From Durusdinium trenchii (Eukaryota > Sar > Dinophyceae > Suessiales > Symbiodiniaceae): 64,000 bases of DNA. The stretch covers positions 952,882 through 1,016,881 of the forward strand of contig CAXAMN010005335.1 of NCBI GenBank assembly GCA_963970005.1, in the 5' to 3' direction. The notes below the pieces were generated by a model. It saw only the letters and a list, made by a program, of their open reading frames with translations. It did not search any database and had not been told where the DNA came from. Positions 22,623 to 32,502 of this stretch are shown piece by piece (the stretch's first letter is position 1; the number at the start of each line of letters is the position of its first letter). Both the position numbers and the translations under genes were made by a program.

Positions 22623-22784
22623 TGTTGCGGTTACCATGTGCCAGCCCCTGTCTCATTGCATGTGCGCTCATGCTCCCAGTGCACGATAGGTTCAGAGTTG
22701 AGACCCCCACCAATGCAGGCTCATCCAGAGTCGGAGCAGCTCATCTTCCTTCCAAGTGGGCAAGTCACCAGGTCTCGAGGGAAG
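22623..22784 (+). CDS. Exon 15: Cys-containing
   Basis: 54 codons in phase 0 between acceptor CATTTCAG and donor GTGTGA. It contains CCGYHVPAPVSLHVRSCSQC, that is CC-H and C-x2-C, a possible zinc site. SELRPPPMQAHPESEQLIFL follows. A Cys-rich segment placed before a catalytic module may be a DNA or protein contact element, which is inference. Confidence 0.62.
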
Positions 22785-23010
22785 GTGTGAGAAGGAAAAT
22801 GAAAGATCCGGATCCAGTTTCAAGGTGCCTGAGTAGCATGCTTGCCTATGCATGGGTTCTGTTTTCCACAAGCTTAATTTGGCTGAGCTTTTATGTCAAA
22901 TTGATTTGTCAAACGCAGAAACTGTTTAAACTATGTGTATACACGTTACTCTTCTTAAAAAAAAAGTTATTGATTTGCACCGCAATGAAGCGCAAGCCTG
23001 TGTGCCAAAG

Positions 23011-23109
23011 TTTGCTGCTCTAGGCGATGAAGAGAGGTGTCACATTGACATGGAACACCAATGGAGGCTGCAAAGCAGCGCCAGGGCCACAGCTCATCAA
23101 CTTAGGAAG
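23011..23109 (+). CDS. Exon 16
   Basis: 33 codons in phase 0, acceptor GTGCCAAAG and donor GTCCTT. Reads FAALGDEERCHIDMEHQWRL then QSSARATAHQLRK. It joins in frame on both sides. No domain recognised. Confidence 0.58.
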
Positions 23110-23314
23110 GTCCTTTGATAGGGAAGCAAAGCCCTGTTCCAACAAGATTGGCTTGTGGACATATCATAAAGATGAATGACATGAAGGGTTGGGTTGCAGA
23201 GTAAGCATCCATGAAGCCTAGCTAAGATTGATATTATATATATATAGTAGGCTTTTAACTAAGTTGATTGATCGAAAATATAATAGTACTGTGTGATGAT
23301 TTGAATCCCATCAG

Positions 23315-23398
23315 TCAAAAGTGGTCAAGTGGGCCCAGGTGGGAGATCGCGAAACGCCTTGCCGGGTGGCCAGAACCTACAGCTTGCCAGTGATACCA
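23315..23398 (+). CDS. Exon 17
   Basis: 28 codons in phase 0, acceptor CCCATCAG and donor GTGAGG. Reads SKVVKWAQVGDRETPCRVAR then TYSLPVIP. It looks like beta-rich protein sequence. Function unknown. Confidence 0.58.
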
Positions 23399-23503
23399 GT
23401 GAGGGAAGGAACAAGGGTAGTGTGGCCCACAGAAATATATATTATATATTTATATGTTCTACATATGATATTTTATGAAATATGTATTATATTATATAGC
23501 AAG

Positions 23504-23590
23504 GTTTGTTTTGAAGATCATAGGCTGGGGCCAAACCTTGTCTCAATCTGGGAGCACTTGCGTAGACTCCTTTCTGATCACCACCTAGGC
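23504..23590 (+). CDS. Exon 18 candidate
   Basis: After ATATAGCAAG it reads VCFEDHRLGPNLVSIWEHLR then RLLSDHHLG. The start is in phase 0 as required by the previous exon. The 3' end is not resolved because no GT donor sits in the right place. Confidence 0.45.
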
Positions 23591-23686
23591 TTTGAACGGA
23601 CTTTACTCTAGATGCACAAAAAACTCCAGAATATAGCACAGTAATAGACATGTTTGACCTCATCATTCGATGCAAGATCATGACAG

Positions 23687-23782
23687 GTACATCCGGCGAT
23701 TCGATGTTCGGTGATCATCGATGGTTTTGGTAGCGGTTGTGCTGTCCTGGCCATAGGGGAATGCAAGCACCAGGAACACCAG
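23687..23782 (+). CDS. Exon 19
   Basis: 32 codons in phase 0, acceptor ATCATGACAG and donor GTCCTT. Reads VHPAIRCSVIIDGFGSGCAV then LAIGECKHQEHQ. It is Gly/Cys-containing with a hydrophobic strand-like core. Not recognised. Confidence 0.52.
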
Positions 23783-24837
23783 GTCCTTGGTTATTGCAAA
23801 GAATTAATATAACGTACTACAATTAGTACAGTAGTACTTGGGAAGACTGTGTTGGGACCCGGGTCAAAGCTGGTGCATGCATGTTGTAGGGGAATGGCCA
23901 TGTAGAAAGCACACAACCCATGTCTCAGGCTACCTTCAGTCACAGGCCTGTCAAAAAAGGAATGCGTGCACAAAGATCCGATGTATGGATTTGCTAAGTT
24001 TTAGATGTCAGTGGGAGTTGTGCACTGTGGACATGTGCATGGAGTGGAGTCTCTCATATTCTCTCATGCAGTTTCAACATGCACTATATGTGGTATTTAC
24101 CATGAAGTGTAACAGGAAATCGGCCGATTCATGATTCAACTGATGCAGTTGGAAACAAACATGATAACATATTATGGGTCTTGTTTGTTGACATGTTCAA
24201 TCATGTCCTGGCAAACCATGAGATACTTGGGCCACCGACTTGCGCCATCTCAGCATCGTAGTGAGGAGGTGGCCTCGAGGCCTTAGTGTTGATCGATGGT
24301 GTTGAGTGCACAAGTCAAAAGGCAGCTGACTTCATCTCCCCTTGCATTGAGTAGAAAAGCAGCTGCTCTTTTGATTGCATGGGGAGTGCCGCTTATCGTG
24401 TTTCTTGGCAAGAGTGATAAATAATATTCAGCAAACACTGAAACCAGGAATTCCGGAATGCTCAATAATTCTCTGATTCTGTGCAATCACAGATTATTTC
24501 CCAGGCTGCACCTTTGTGATGCTATTGCGCAAGATACTCCAGTTGCGGAAAGCCGGCGGGTGGGGGGTCCCAGTTGGGTTTCACACATGCATGAACAACC
24601 AGCCACACATGCACCAATACCATGCTATATAGTACTAAGTGGCTGCTAGATACTGTGGCATTGGAAGGGCAACTCATCAGGCAGGTAGGCCATAACCAGT
24701 GATGTACAAATTTCTTCGATTAGTATCCAGTTTGGACATTCATGTCTTATAATAATAACAGCCAAATCTGGTCAACAAGTGCTGATCTCAAATGTTGCCC
24801 CTACTACTCTAGTCTGGGAGCCGCACCCCTTGACCAG
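23783..24837 (+). other. Mostly intron; one or two uncertain exons
   Basis: Two stretches look coding but could not be bounded. One is near 24187-24270 (starts MSWQTMRYLGHRLAPSQHRS). The other is near 24493-24575 (contains TFVMLLRKILQLRKAGGWG), whose phase would suit the exon at 24838. The remainder is AT-rich intron. Confidence 0.4.
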
Positions 24838-24923
24838 CTCTGGCTTCAGGACCTCTATGCGGTGGATGCTTTTGCAGGAGAAGCTGAGATCACACGGGCA
24901 TTTCGCCTGGAACCTCAGCCTGG
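24838..24923 (+). CDS. Exon 20: methyltransferase-like motif I
   Basis: Reads LWLQDLYAVDAFAGEAEITR then AFRLEPQP. VDAFAGEAEITRAF (24862-24903) fits motif I of C5-cytosine methyltransferases, the Gly-rich SAM loop (usual form near D-x-F-x-G-x-G), with Glu-Ala where the last Gly is usual. In dinoflagellate relatives I recall this block always precedes the GPPC block. The likely end is a GC donor (GCAAAT), because no GT donor occurs before the in-frame stop. Confidence 0.65.
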
Positions 24924-25503
24924 CAAATAAAACCGCTGCCTAAGTATATTTATTATCGATTGAAATTGCCAATGTGTTGAATTCAACTTAGTATTATGAT
25001 GTATTATGCACTCCAATCTTGCCTTCAAATGTCACTTGATCTCTTTATCACAGATCATGCATGAATGGTTCAGATGCAGCTAGTAAAGCTTGAAATACTG
25101 CAATGCACAGGCATGACCAAGACTTTGCGTTTGTGTTATATAAGCTAATCGAATTTCAATGGATGTTAAACGGAATAGTTCGGAAAAGCTTTGCAGCATT
25201 GGACAATTTGAGATCAGGAAATGAGTATATTATATTATTAAGCACCCTGCATACCTGATCTGCCCAGGTGAACGCGATGCCAAAATGCCACAGCCCCAGT
25301 GTCAATAACCGTGCATCAAACTGCTTGATTGATTGTTTTGTATTTGGAGAGTCTGCACTGGCTGTTTTTTGCCACTTGACTGATCACTGGCCTCGAACTT
25401 GATGGGTCTATTATATTATATATTAATTATATTTATATTTCACACCTGTTGACTAGTGTCCCGGCCCGCCGCCTGCTGAGATCCAACTTTGACCTTCTGC
25501 AAG
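24924..25503 (+). other. Intron, nothing recognised
   Basis: AT-rich sequence with runs near 25225-25240 and 25410-25440. A missing piece of the methyltransferase-like module (between motifs I and IV) would be expected somewhere between 24924 and 25908. I could not identify it here with confidence. Confidence 0.45.
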
Positions 25504-25612
25504 GAGATGCTGGGAACATTTTGCTCCCGCTGCGGCCTCAAACACTTGACCACAAAGGGCTGGAGAACTGACTTCTTGCATCCTGGTCCAGATGGCTATA
25601 GCATGTATAATA
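25504..25612 (+). CDS. Exon 21 candidate: C-x2-C segment
   Basis: After TTCTGCAAG it reads EMLGTFCSRCGLKHLTTKGW then RTDFLHPGPDGYSM. CSRC is a half zinc-ribbon motif. It lies between the exons carrying motifs I and IV. Its phase does not clearly match either neighbour, so it may be an alternative exon or a chance frame. Confidence 0.4.
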
Positions 25613-25908
25613 GTTGGTATGCCAAGAACACACCAATGGCCTCCTTTGCTTGACTTTGCTCAATGGGGACTTTAATACTTAAATATCATTTACTTGAGCT
25701 TGTCATATTATAAATATATACGACGTCGATCTATATTATATGATCTTTTGGTATGAGCAGTCTGAGGGTCATAGCATTAGTGGCTGGATGATTTCAACAA
25801 CTAGCTGCCCAGCAAACACTGCACCCACTCTCGGTGATTGAGTTATAGATTAAAATTGATTCTATAAATTTTCCTGTTCCACATCACCCCTGGCCAGTAT
25901 CCTCATAG

Positions 25909-26123
25909 ATTAACGTGCCTCCACTAGCAAGGTGTGGCTTCCGCAATATCCTGGCGATGGTATTGCGTCTGAAACCAAAAGGACTGCTGGTGGGAGGACC
26001 GCCATGTGGGAGTTGGGTTTGGATCAACAGGGCGACATCGCAACGGACTAAATCCAGAATCTTTGGCAACACCAGTCGGGGTTATGTCAGAGATGCCAAC
26101 ACGAAGCTTGGCTTCAGCCTGTT
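25909..26123 (+). CDS. Exon 22: methyltransferase-like motif IV (PPC)
   Basis: Begins after CCTCATAG in phase 0, reading INVPPLARCGFRNILAMVLR then LKPKGLLVGGPPCGSWVWIN. GGPPCGSW (25993-26016) matches motif IV of C5 methyltransferases, in which the Cys after Pro-Pro is the catalytic nucleophile. RATSQRTKSRIFGNTSRGYV and RDANTKLGFSLL follow, comparable to the R...D-x-R stretch after motif IV. It ends two bases into a codon at a GCAAGT donor, and the next exon completes the codon. Confidence 0.75.
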
Positions 26124-26254
26124 GCAAGTCTTGCACTGCTATTTAATGGGGAGTATGTCTACTAGCTATGGTGTTCACTGGCCAACACTACTTGAAATGT
26201 CAACAAACCATGAGAATGATAACATATGCGTTTTTACCCTGAACTGCATCCAAG

Positions 26255-26398
26255 GATCACAACACGATTTGTGATTTTGGCTTTGGTTGCCATTTCTCGT
26301 GGTTGTGAGATCTTGGTGGAACAACCTTCTGGATCCATCATGCAGTCCTTCCCCTACATGCAATTCCTGGCGATGGTGATTTTTCCGATTCAGTGGTT
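26255..26398 (+). CDS. Exon 23: methyltransferase-like motif VI
   Basis: Joined to the previous exon it reads ITTRFVILALVAISRGCEIL then VEQPSGSIMQSFPYMQFLAM. EQPSGS (26319-26336) sits where motif VI (E-N-V) lies in C5 methyltransferases, after a hydrophobic strand. The Glu is kept and Asn-Val is replaced by Gln-Pro. It ends VIFPIQW plus two bases at a second GCAAGT donor, which again fits the phase of the next exon. Confidence 0.75.
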
Positions 26399-26521
26399 GC
26401 AAGTACGCTTGTGCTTTGCTCAGTTGCAGAGTTATATTGCATGTATTACCATAATATTAGAACTGAATTGATGTCAACAGCCAAACTGCCAAAGTAGTTT
26501 TATAATTTATACCTGACTAAG

Positions 26522-26578
26522 TCCTATGGGAGCATATGGCCATGCCAACCAGAAGCCGACTCTGCTGTTTGGGTCTGT
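26522..26578 (+). CDS. Exon 24: motif VIII-like QKPTLLFG
   Basis: Supplies one base to complete Phe and reads PMGAYGHANQKPTLLFGS, then two bases that join to the next exon as Val. The G-x-x-x-Q-K-x-x-x-L-F-G pattern lies where motif VIII (G-x-P-Q-x-R-x-R-x-x-x-x-G) is found after motif VI. Gln is kept, while the arginines are not. This weakens the case for normal catalysis. Confidence 0.72.
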
Positions 26579-26656
26579 GTGCCCTGCCTCATAGTAAAAT
26601 TGCCAATACATATCATTTTGTGTTATATATTATTGGAAACCTGTGAGCCTGCCAAG

Positions 26657-26785
26657 GAGTTATATGAAGGACTTTCACCGCAAGCTGACCAAGCGTGACC
26701 GCCGCCGCATTCTCCAAAAGAAGGCATTGAAGAAGCATCAAATGGTTGTTAAGACCATCTCCAAACGGACTGGCCGTAAACAAGT
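26657..26785 (+). CDS. Exon 25: basic segment after motif VIII
   Basis: Reads SYMKDFHRKLTKRDRRRILQ then KKALKKHQMVVKTISKRTGR and KQ, extremely basic. It ends two bases into Val at GTAGCT. The exon at 26969 completes Val-Thr-Gly. Basic residues here could contact DNA (inference). In the related proteins I remember, a similar Lys/Arg block with 'TGK-x-x-VTG' follows the QKPTLLFG motif. Confidence 0.75.
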
Positions 26786-26968
26786 GTAGCTTGATCTTCA
26801 AAGTTTGTCTACTTTTTTTTGGTAGGGCGGCATATGATTGATTGCACTATAGTGGATCTGTGTGCTAGATCAAATGACATATACAACACCTTGACATGTA
26901 ATACCAATTCGAATGATGGTTTCAGCTTCATACTTCTATATTGGAAGTTTTAAATTTTGGCATCTTAG

Positions 26969-27053
26969 GACTGGATCAACTGGCTTGAAGGCAAGTGCGG
27001 CCTACCCTCGGGAATTTGCAAAACGAGTGGCGAAATTACACCTTGCATTTATG
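26969..27053 (+). CDS. Exon 26: end of methyltransferase-like module
   Basis: Completes VTG and reads STGLKASAAYPREFAKRVAK then LHLAFM. AYPREFAK is a hallmark I recall at the end of this module in dinoflagellate relatives. The donor is GTCCCT in phase 0. Another frame across the same bases is open but breaks the splice phase. Confidence 0.72.
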
Positions 27054-27159
27054 GTCCCTTTGCCAAACGCTGGCTGTCATTCACTTTGATTAAAGTTAGA
27101 GAGCCATCTCTAAAAAGAACACTATATATCCTATTAATATATAATTGACTAGCCAGAAG

Positions 27160-27300
27160 TATCCTGCTACTGCTGTTGGCACGGCTGTATGTCGTGGTTT
27201 CACAATCAATTTATACACCCCCATGCCAGAACAATCCGAGGCCAGCCGCTCAAAGCTGCGGGCCTTGCCAGAAGCCACTGAGACTCCGATTCAGGCCTGG
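27160..27300 (+). CDS. Exon 27
   Basis: 47 codons in phase 0, acceptor AGCCAGAAG and donor GTTGAT. Reads YPATAVGTAVCRGFTINLYT then PMPEQSEASRSKLRALPEAT. It is probably a linker. YPATAVG at the start resembles the preceding AYPREFAK block, perhaps a partial duplication. Confidence 0.52.
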
Positions 27301-27709
27301 GTTGATTGGTCGCATGGGTTTGGTCGATGATCAATTAAACAAATACTAGCATGTGTGTTAATTTATATAGTATAATTAATGAAACAATGCTATACACTAA
27401 TCTGCCGTCATGCATGCACACATAACAAATAAGAACTTCTGGTCATGCCATCAAATGCTGTTTAATGAAATGGCAATTTGTCTCGGGGCTGGGGGTTGTG
27501 CAGTGCTTGTACTAGTGCACGTAAATTGGTAATGCCTGGCTATCAAGGGTTGCTGTGTATATTTTATCTACTGTTGAGTGCATGGTTGTTTGTTGCTGAC
27601 AGTTTTGGGCTACAGGCTAGGATTCATGTGTTCATGTGTGGCTGTCCGTTAGTAAAGAGTGCATTGTCACACCCATTTGTGGACTTGACTGGGCTGTGCT
27701 ATGTGGCAG

Positions 27710-27838
27710 GCCCCGTTTGGATTTCGGCATGCACTGCTGGCTTCCATCAAACACCATTTGCAAGATGAGCACCGAGCTGGTCGCTATGAACCGGTGATCT
27801 CAACGGGGCTTTGGGATGGGGTGAGCCGTGTTCAAAAA
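27710..27838 (+). CDS. Exon 28
   Basis: 43 codons in phase 0, acceptor TGTGGCAG and donor GTCCGC. Reads APFGFRHALLASIKHHLQDE then HRAGRYEPVISTGLWDGVSR and VQK. This is a well-formed helical and strand pattern, and I recall HREGR...VVSTG...SGVSR-like sequence in relatives. No known catalytic motif. Confidence 0.65.
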
Positions 27839-28506
27839 GTCCGCACATGATCGGATTTCCTGTTGCATTTTGATGCATTGATCGATGTGATCATGCTGAT
27901 TCTAATGTAAACCAGCCTGGCCTGTGGTGACCTTGGCAAGAGTTTCCATTTACTACACAGCCAGCTGCAATTAACTGTGCTAATTGCACTATCATGCCCA
28001 AGAGTATGCCATTTCATACTCAACTGGGGTGTGGTAAGAGGCAAGGTGGCTATTGTATATATGAATGATTCACCAGTGTCTACATCAATACTGGCGCTAT
28101 GGCCTGAAACCTCCAGACTATTGACAAGTGACAGTGCTGCTTGCCTCAAGTCTACTGTTAAGGGCTACCGTGCTTTGGACCGATCGACCAGCAGTAAAAA
28201 CAAAATTGGCCTGCCGGTTCTTCAACCAGACACATGGGCCAAAATCATATATAAAGGACATGAAGAGGGGCAGTGAAAACGGGGGTGCGTGAAACAGCGT
28301 GAAACAGCGTGAAACTACCGTGAACGCCTATAATATCGCGTGAACGCCCATTAAATCGCGTGAACGACGGACCCCCAAAACCCCTACTTTTTCCACATCG
28401 TTCTTTGGGGATGCTTTGATGGAATTGGCGGCATTTTTGCAACTTGTGCGCCATTTGTGCTATATAGCCGGTTTTGTGCTCCAGTTTTCTGACTGTCGGC
28501 CTGGAG
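27839..28506 (+). other. Intron with unusual contents
   Basis: Holds the GCGTGAA tandem repeat (28287-28370, separate entry) and a short open segment reading FFHIVLWGCFDGIGGIFATC (28387-28446). FDGIGG resembles motif I of classical DNA methyltransferases, but I cannot join it to neighbours. A 99-codon open frame at 27977-28276 has no recognised content. Confidence 0.4.
28287..28370 (+). repeat. Imperfect GCGTGAA(A/C) tandem repeat
   Basis: Three AGCGTGAAAC-type units are followed by three units of GTGAACG separated by AT-rich spacers (ATCGCGTGAACG twice). It lies within an intron of the large gene and is GC-richer than the surrounding intron. Confidence 0.7.
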
Positions 28507-28646
28507 TGTGGTATGGTGCTCACTGCCAATGAAGTATTGCAGCGGGCTGCAGCACGATCCCAAAGGCTCGCAGAGCTTGAAGTGGCACATAAGATTGTGG
28601 AAGGGGGTCTGGGCTATGAAATTGGTGAAGAACAAGCTCCATGGAT
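28507..28646 (+). CDS. Exon 29: helical
   Basis: Begins CGMVLTANEVLQRAAARSQR, then LAELEVAHKIVEGGLGYEIG and EEQAPW. It is Ala/Leu/Glu-rich and strongly helical. It ends two bases into a codon at GTGTGT, which fits the next exon. An upstream acceptor (CTCCAG) would extend it slightly. Confidence 0.6.
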
Positions 28647-28770
28647 GTGTGTCATGTCCATGCCTTATATACACACAGAGTGTGCATGTCAGTCAATAAT
28701 AAGTAATCGAGCTCTATGAATTATGTTGCATAGTGCCTGTATTACGTATATTCGTACATGTCAACTGCAG

Positions 28771-28903
28771 TGGTGTGACTAGGTTGGCTGATCGAACTGC
28801 TTTAGAGCGTGTATGTGAACCACAACCTCAACCTGTCCGACCAGCAGATCAACCAGTTACACCTGAACCTGCCGCTTCTCCTGGACAGGGTGCTAGTGGT
28901 TGG
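28771..28903 (+). CDS. Exon 30: Pro-rich
   Basis: After CAACTGCAG one base completes a codon, then GVTRLADRTALERVCEPQPQ and PVRPADQPVTPEPAASPGQG, ending ASGW at a GTGCGT donor in phase 0. Probably a flexible linker. Confidence 0.58.
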
Positions 28904-29230
28904 GTGCGTGCAGGTGTCATTGTTGCATCGGAATTAGATCCACAAATCAGAAATTGCATATATTAATATATAATATTGATTGCATGTCATGCAATGTCAG
29001 CACTGTTCGAACCCAATCATTTTATACAACAAATGCGTTATAAGTAATAATGTCACTGATGTTTTACTAGGCTTGCCTCAGCAACTGGAATCCTGTATAT
29101 ATAATATATAATATAATATATATACATGCATACAAATTATATGTGTGTGTGCGTGTGACCATACACATATGAGGACCCACTTGTCTCTAACTTTGTTCTG
29201 TGTGCATTTGGACATGGTCATGTCAGGCAG

Positions 29231-29326
29231 TTCCAAATTAATCACCACATGTTCCATGAAATGTCCCAGGCCCTGGGCTGCTCCCCCACAAACCCTTCTG
29301 AGGTCCTGAGCTGGAAGCCTGCAGAG
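29231..29326 (+). CDS. Exon 31
   Basis: 32 codons in phase 0: FQINHHMFHEMSQALGCSPT then NPSEVLSWKPAE. Acceptor GTCAGGCAG, donor GTTCCC. It joins in frame to the long exon if that one starts at 29852. Confidence 0.58.
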
Positions 29327-29851
29327 GTTCCCTGCCTAGCCTAGCACTTCAATACACAAACACTCTGTGGACCAAGTATGGTACGTTCACAATCTTTACT
29401 GATCAGCTTTTGAACTTCTGGACGCCTGAATTGGGATGTGCATCTTGTGTTTGCAACCATGCATGTCATATATATAAGTAATATTATATTAATTAATAAA
29501 CAAACGTTTAAACTGTGCATGACTACGTTTATTTCTGTTTCTGGCACACACATATAATATATATAATATCGATTTGCAAATATTATATGCTGACTATGTT
29601 AGCTAGGTCGATCTATGACATCTAATTTTCTTATTATATATCGATGAACTATATTTTAAAATATTAGCTAGTAAAATTATCGATCAATAACAAACTATTA
29701 ATAATGTAATAATTAATTATGTTATAAATGGAGTGATTGATAGTGGGTTGATTGTTCAGGTTCCCCCAATGCTGGACTTCCTCCCCTGGTTTGCAGCTCC
29801 TGGCTAGGAGGGATCAGTGATGCAACCACCATTCCAGCGACCGATGAAGAG

Positions 29852-31127
29852 GCCTTTGCTAATGCCCGAAGGGGGACACTCGAGGCCAACGCCAATGCTA
29901 GCTCACAAGCAATGGCTCCACAGTCTTCTGCTCGCCGGCCAATGGTGCGGGTCAATAGTGTTCCCCTCTTGGTCACTCCTCCGGACAAGATTCGGAGAAC
30001 CTTCACACCTGCACTGGATGGCAGGCCATCACACGACAAGCAGTTAGCACCAGGGGCTGCAGCAGTGATGCATGCTGGTGGCACTGATGGCAAGATGAAG
30101 CATACCGATGGCGGACGCCACAAACGACCAGCAGCTGGAATTGTTTCTGCGCCAGCTGCCAGCCTTGCTGCTAAGACTGTGTGCCCTGAATCCAAGGGTG
30201 TCGCAAAAGTTGACACCAACCTCCTGGTTGAGTCACAACCAGCACTTCAGCCCCCTGAGCCTACCCAGATGTTACCAGGTCCAGTCAAGCCAACCATATC
30301 TTCTTCCACGCCTGCGTCACATGCAAGCCCTCCTGCTGTGAAGGCTGAGATTAGGACTGGCAAAGGAAAGGGCTCGGGGATTGCACCTGCAGCTAGTGAG
30401 CAATCAGCAGCAGCAGCTGCACATGCAGCAGTAATGGTGAAAGCTGAGCTCACAGAATCGGCAACTGCAGCAGGCGGGGCAGCAGCTCCAGCAGTAGCAG
30501 TGCCTTCTCCTGAGGCCAATTCAATTGCACAGCCAGCCGCCAAGCATGCAGCCAAGAAGTCTGCTCCACGTCCACCATCGCATGTGCCTACTACACCTCG
30601 ATATGCCAAGGTGGAAGGTCCACCCAATCGCCAAGATCTTGATGGTGACAGGGGCCAGGCAGCCATTGATGCCCTGAATCGAGCCAATACAACCTCACAG
30701 TTCACACCTTCTTCTGCAGCCAGAGTGCCGGCTGCCATGGCAGCTCCTGACGCCTCCTCAGTGGGAGATGATGCATTGGAACCCATGGACATGGACGAGC
30801 CAAACCCTTCTGAATGCCCACCCGACTTTGTTCCCATGGAGGGTCATGATGATGAAGTACTAGATGAGTTAGAATCAGCTCTGGATCGTGAACTGGAAGG
30901 AGGAGGAACAGGACCCGTGGCCAGTGCAGTCCCGGCAAGTGCAGCACCACCATCGATTCCCTCAGCCATCCCTGAGAAGGAGAATCAGGAACCTGTGGCC
31001 GCACCAGTGAAGGCTGAACCTGAGCCTGAGGAGAAGGGTGGGACTGGCACCAGCAGTAGGCGTGACAAGACTCCGGCTCAGAAAGCAGCCCATGCACGAT
31101 TCATGCGCTTTTCCAGGAGCTTTGACC
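29852..31127 (+). CDS. Exon 32: long Ala/Pro/Ser-rich exon
   Basis: The longest exon in the window. It is open from about 29741 to 31171 and is entered in phase 0 at 29852 (or earlier at 29760). Most of it is low-complexity Ala, Pro, Ser, Glu and Lys (for example AAAAAHAAVMVKAELTESAT), so it is probably disordered. Islands such as KVEGPPNRQDLDGDRGQAAI and DMDEPNPSECPPDF look conserved-like. It ends with KAAHARFMRFSRSFDR, a basic/aromatic helix that in relatives precedes the next domain. The donor could be GTGTCT (end 31127) or GTTGTG (end 31162). Confidence 0.72.
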
Positions 31128-31162
31128 GTGTCTTGCATGAATTAGTTATGAATGGGGCCTGG

Positions 31163-31731
31163 GTTGTGTGACCGGAAATGATTCGTATAATAGAGATCGA
31201 ATTTAATTAATACGTTTATAAAATTCGATCGATGCATCACTTGTTGTACATAAGCTATAAGCTATAAGCACTACCACAAAACACATGCATGTATGCAAAT
31301 TAATAATATAATAATATTACAATATAGTGCCTAGCAAGCTTTGCTCCAGTGTACATTGCATTCATGTCAATGTGTGCAATGCTACAAGTCCACATGCATG
31401 CATGCGGTTAAAACACGATTGGTCTCTGAGGAAAAGACTGCCCAAAGGAAATGAAGAAGGCGCGTAAAGATGCACGCTACTGTGCCTGGGCATTGAACTG
31501 GCTGGGTCTTCATTGGGCAATGTGGATTTGGGGCTAAGGGATTGTTTGGCATCACCGCCTGCCACTCCATTAACTGACTTATATAATTCCTACTTTATGA
31601 ACTGCAAGTTGAAGTGACCAGCAACATTCGATGCATATTATATGATATATAATATTGATCCTGAACCGATAATATTAATAGCTGCATCTGGGCTGATACC
31701 AACAGAATTACACCGATAGTTCCGAGCTTAG
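31163..31731 (+). other. Intron, nothing recognised
   Basis: AT-rich intron with ATGCATGCATGC-type runs near 31283 and 31391. Short open frames on the minus strand are not supported. Confidence 0.5.
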
Positions 31732-31985
31732 GCTCATCAAAATTGCAATTGTTGCTTGACGAATGGATCAGCTGCGCTGGGCAATGGAAGAGCAGTGCGC
31801 TGTACAAGAAGATTGTACAACGCAAAACCACATCATCCCACGGAGCGCGGGTATGGCTTACATTTCAACAGATTTCTCAGAAATATGGCAGTGAGGAGGT
31901 AGCCCGCCAGATAGTCGAAGCAAAGTTGGCTCTAGATGAGGATGCTCGAAAGCTTCAAATCAAGGACCACCCTGATGCCCCAGGA
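31732..31985 (+). CDS. Exon 33: DEWISCAGQWKSS domain
   Basis: Reads LQLLLDEWISCAGQWKSSAL then YKKIVQRKTTSSHGARVWLT, FQQISQKYGSEEVARQIVEA and KLALDEDARKLQIKDHPDAP. I recall the same order (a Trp-rich start, 'W-x-T...KYG-x-x-x-A', then 'HPD-x-P') in other dinoflagellate proteins of this family, always before a charged tail. Its function is unknown. The start could be 31720, and the end is at GTGGAG in phase 0. Confidence 0.7.
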
Positions 31986-32502
31986 GTGGAGGCGGGATTC
32001 CGGATGAGAATTGTGCATGTACTGTCTGGCCATGTCTTAAACTTTAATTTAACAGAATAGCTTTTTAAATTTGGAAGTCTGGGCCATCCAGCAATTGTGG
32101 GTCCTTTCAATCAAACAAACGAAGCCATCGATCAACGATCCGTTGGTGCTGTGCTTTATTGTCAAACGATTATGTTTTTATATAATGTGGATCATGGAAT
32201 CTAACATATGCTTTGCATCTTCATGCTAAAGGGGGTATGCTGCTGCCTTGTAAGCTAGTACTACAAGTGGTGGGTCAGGGTGTCCTGCATTGGGTAACCC
32301 TCCAACAATATGAAACTCAAATGAGATGAACATGTCATACATGTGGTGTCCAATCAGTTGAATTCTCTTGCAGACCTACTCGGAAACATGACTCACTGTC
32401 CCTGATCCCAAAACATTTGATTTGATTCTATCCTTCAACATGATAAATTATTTGACACCCCTGCTCGTATGTCCCGGGCCTGAGTCCGATTTGCAATGCC
32501 AG
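31986..32502 (+). other. Intron, nothing recognised
   Basis: About 500 bp with scattered stops in all plus-strand frames. No repeat of note. Confidence 0.5.
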
